This document shows, piece after piece, positions 16,004 to 17,138 of a stretch of 17,138 bases of DNA (positions are counted from its first letter, which is position 1; the number at the start of each line of letters is the position of its first letter). The position numbers and the translations under genes were made by a program. Where the stretch lies: contig JANRJB010000287.1 in the NCBI GenBank assembly GCA_033764265.1, forward strand, positions 1 through 17,138, read 5' to 3'. The notes under the pieces are model-generated. The model was not told the origin of the DNA. It did not search any database and saw nothing but the letters and a program-made list of their open reading frames with translations. This DNA comes from VGEM01 sp033764265. Lineage in GTDB: Bacteria; Pseudomonadota; Alphaproteobacteria; Rhodospirillales; Rhodospirillaceae.

Positions 16004-16745
16004 TTTGCAGATCCTCGGCGTCGGCGATAGCATCGTTGTCGGCGCTTTTGGTGACGGCGATCAGCGCCATCCAGCGGCCGCGGTCGTCGAGCGAATCATA
16101 GGTGCGCGCGGCGTCGATGGTTTCCACGCCGTGGGCCTCGGCGCCATTGAAGATGACGATGTCGCCGACCTCGCAGGCGTCTTCCGGAAAGATCCGCCGC
16201 CCGCCGTCGCGCTCGATGTAGAAGCCGCCGGTGTCGTAGTCGCGGCCGCGCTTGGACATCACCACCGAGACCACGCCGGCCTGGTGCTTGCCGACCGGAT
16301 CGCGGTGCATGTTCATGTGACCGCGGCCCGACGGGTAGAACTGGAACGAAATCCGCCGCACGGTGCCGGTATAGTCGACGGCTTCGCGGTTCGTGTACTC
16401 CTTCAGCTCGAACAGGAAGCCCAGGCGCTGGAACAGATCAAGCCGATCCTGGTTCCATTCGAAGAAATTGAACTGGTGCATGAACGCTTTCACGTACGAG
16501 CGCGGATCGTCGAAGCTGAGCCGGTAGAAATTCGGCGCGCCCGGCTTGAGCGGATGGTAGTTCGGCAACGTATGCGCCATGACTTTTTTCAGGTAACCGA
16601 TGGCGCGGACAACGTAGTCGGGCGCCGCGGCACCGGTCACGCGGATGATGCGATGGTCGGCGATACGCTCCGACGCCCAGGCGCGCGGGTCGGGCAATGC
16701 GCGCAGGGCAGCAAGCGAGATGGCATCAATGTTGGCGTCGGTCAT
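15990..16745 (-). CDS. 2-oxoglutarate/Fe(II)-dependent oxygenase-like protein
   Basis: 251 residues. The C-terminal half shows the double-stranded beta-helix iron triad: HRD (147-149; H147 and D149) and H205 in GAEAHGVETI, with R224 in GRWMALIAV as the likely 2-oxoglutarate carboxylate anchor. FQFYPSGRGHMNMH precedes the HxD in the usual strand, and GDIVIFNGAEAHGV is the typical second-half strand. The N-terminal 120 residues are helical and specific to this subfamily (VKAFMHQFNFFEWNQDRLD). It probably hydroxylates or desaturates a small molecule or sugar derivative, using oxygen and 2-oxoglutarate. The start ATG at 16745 lies 6 bases after the upstream stop codon, with no clear ribosome site, consistent with translational coupling. 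Resemblance to phytanoyl-CoA-type or other small-molecule oxygenases is not close enough to name a substrate. Confidence 0.82.
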   Translation of the reverse strand: MTDANIDAISLAALRALPDPRAWASERIADHRIIRVTGAAAPDYVVRAIGYLKKVMAHTLPNYHPLKPGAPNFYRLSFDDPRSYVKAFMHQFNFFEWNQDRLDLFQRLGFLFELKEYTNREAVDYTGTVRRISFQFYPSGRGHMNMHRDPVGKHQAGVVSVVMSKRGRDYDTGGFYIERDGGRRIFPEDACEVGDIVIFNGAEAHGVETIDAARTYDSLDDRGRWMALIAVTKSADNDAIADAEDLQNARG

Positions 16746-16751
16746 GTCGGG

Positions 16752-17138
16752 TCATTCGGACAGGCGTTCGAGGGCCAAGGCATAGGCGGCATCGACCAGG
16801 GATAGGCCCGAACCATGCGCCTTCGCCACCATTATTTCGACCGCCGCGGCCATGCGGGCCTTGACCTCGGCGTGGATCGAAGCGGCGTCGGCCGGAAGCG
16901 GCGTCGCGGTGGCGCCGTAGCGCCACTCCAGGTGGCTGGCGATGATGCCGCCGGCATTGGCGACCAGATCGGGAATGATCACGACGCCACGGCCAGCCAG
17001 TAGCGGTTCGGCGGCGTCGGCGACAGGGCCGTTGGCCACTTCCAGAATGGCGCGGCAGCGCAATTGTTCGGCACGGGCCGGTGTGACTTGGTCGGACGTG
17101 TAGGCCGGAACGAAGACGTCGGCGGGCACGGCGAACTG
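16752..17138 (-). CDS. C-terminal part of Glu/Leu/Phe/Val dehydrogenase-like protein (5' end beyond window)
   Basis: The reading frame runs off the right edge; 128 residues plus the stop are visible, beginning QFAVPADVFVPA. These follow the C-terminal NAD(P)-binding domain of glutamate dehydrogenase: PADVFVPAYTSDQVT (like CDI.IPA...N.IT), AILEVANGP (like K.V.EGANGP), GRGVVIIPDLVANAGGIIASHLEW (like RGI.V.PD...NAGGV..SY.EW), and SLVDAAYALALERL at the end. The family deaminates amino acids or aminates 2-oxoacids reversibly. EVANGP in place of EGANGP and the short C-terminal tail make it a divergent member, perhaps acting on a non-standard amino acid. A GTG codon at 17129 falls inside the conserved domain and is unlikely to be the true start. 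First visible gene of the minus-strand run. Confidence 0.85.
   Translation of the reverse strand, partial: QFAVPADVFVPAYTSDQVTPARAEQLRCRAILEVANGPVADAAEPLLAGRGVVIIPDLVANAGGIIASHLEWRYGATATPLPADAASIHAEVKARMAAAVEIMVAKAHGSGLSLVDAAYALALERLSE

Noticed and set aside
1..17138. CRISPR array, tRNA/rRNA genes or insertion sequences
   Set aside because: I saw no regularly spaced repeats, no tRNA-like cloverleaf or rRNA motif, and no transposase or terminal inverted repeats. A computed scan could still find weak cases.

Overview
The window is high-GC DNA of proteobacterial type. Its codon third positions are dominated by G/C, most genes overlap by a few bases, and its families (GspE/PilB ATPase, TPR-linked glycosyltransferases, SPINDLY-like glycosyltransferases, NeuD-like acyltransferase) are common in Alphaproteobacteria. 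A Rhodospirillales-like alphaproteobacterium is my best guess, but nothing here is a firm taxonomic marker. I found no tRNA, rRNA, CRISPR array, insertion sequence or phage gene.

Left block (about 96-5174, plus strand). A small HicB-like domain protein is followed in the same reading frame, after one TGA codon, by a type II secretion/type IV pilus ATPase of the GspE/PilB family. The ATPase overlaps a 714-residue protein made of about 11 TPR repeats and a C-terminal glycosyltransferase-like domain. That gene in turn overlaps (ATGA) a small GT8-like glycosyltransferase. The overlaps suggest one transcript.

Middle block (5185-9655). A minus-strand methyltransferase-like gene converges on the left block. 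After a 187-base divergent intergenic region come two consecutive plus-strand genes (546 and 624 residues), both with SPINDLY/O-GlcNAc-transferase (GT41)-like C-terminal halves but different N-terminal halves.

Right block (9589-17138, minus strand). This is a tightly packed run of eight genes, read from the right edge: C-terminal part of a Glu/Leu/Phe/Val-dehydrogenase-like protein (cut by the window), 2-oxoglutarate/Fe(II) oxygenase-like protein, five-bladed beta-propeller glycosidase-like protein, SAM methyltransferase, ATP-grasp enzyme, a 693-residue protein I cannot assign, an amidohydrolase-like protein and a NeuD/PglD-like hexapeptide acyltransferase. Several neighbours overlap by 4-14 bases and the widest gap is 18 bases, so this looks like one operon. 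Its last gene overlaps the end of the second GT41-like gene by 67 bases tail to tail.

Together the window reads as a glycan-biosynthesis or protein-glycosylation island. Glycosyltransferases on the plus strand could attach sugars, and the minus-strand operon could build or decorate an unusual acylated or aminoacylated sugar or small molecule. That joint pathway is inference. The minus-strand operon, with its unassigned 693-residue protein, is the best candidate for something undescribed.
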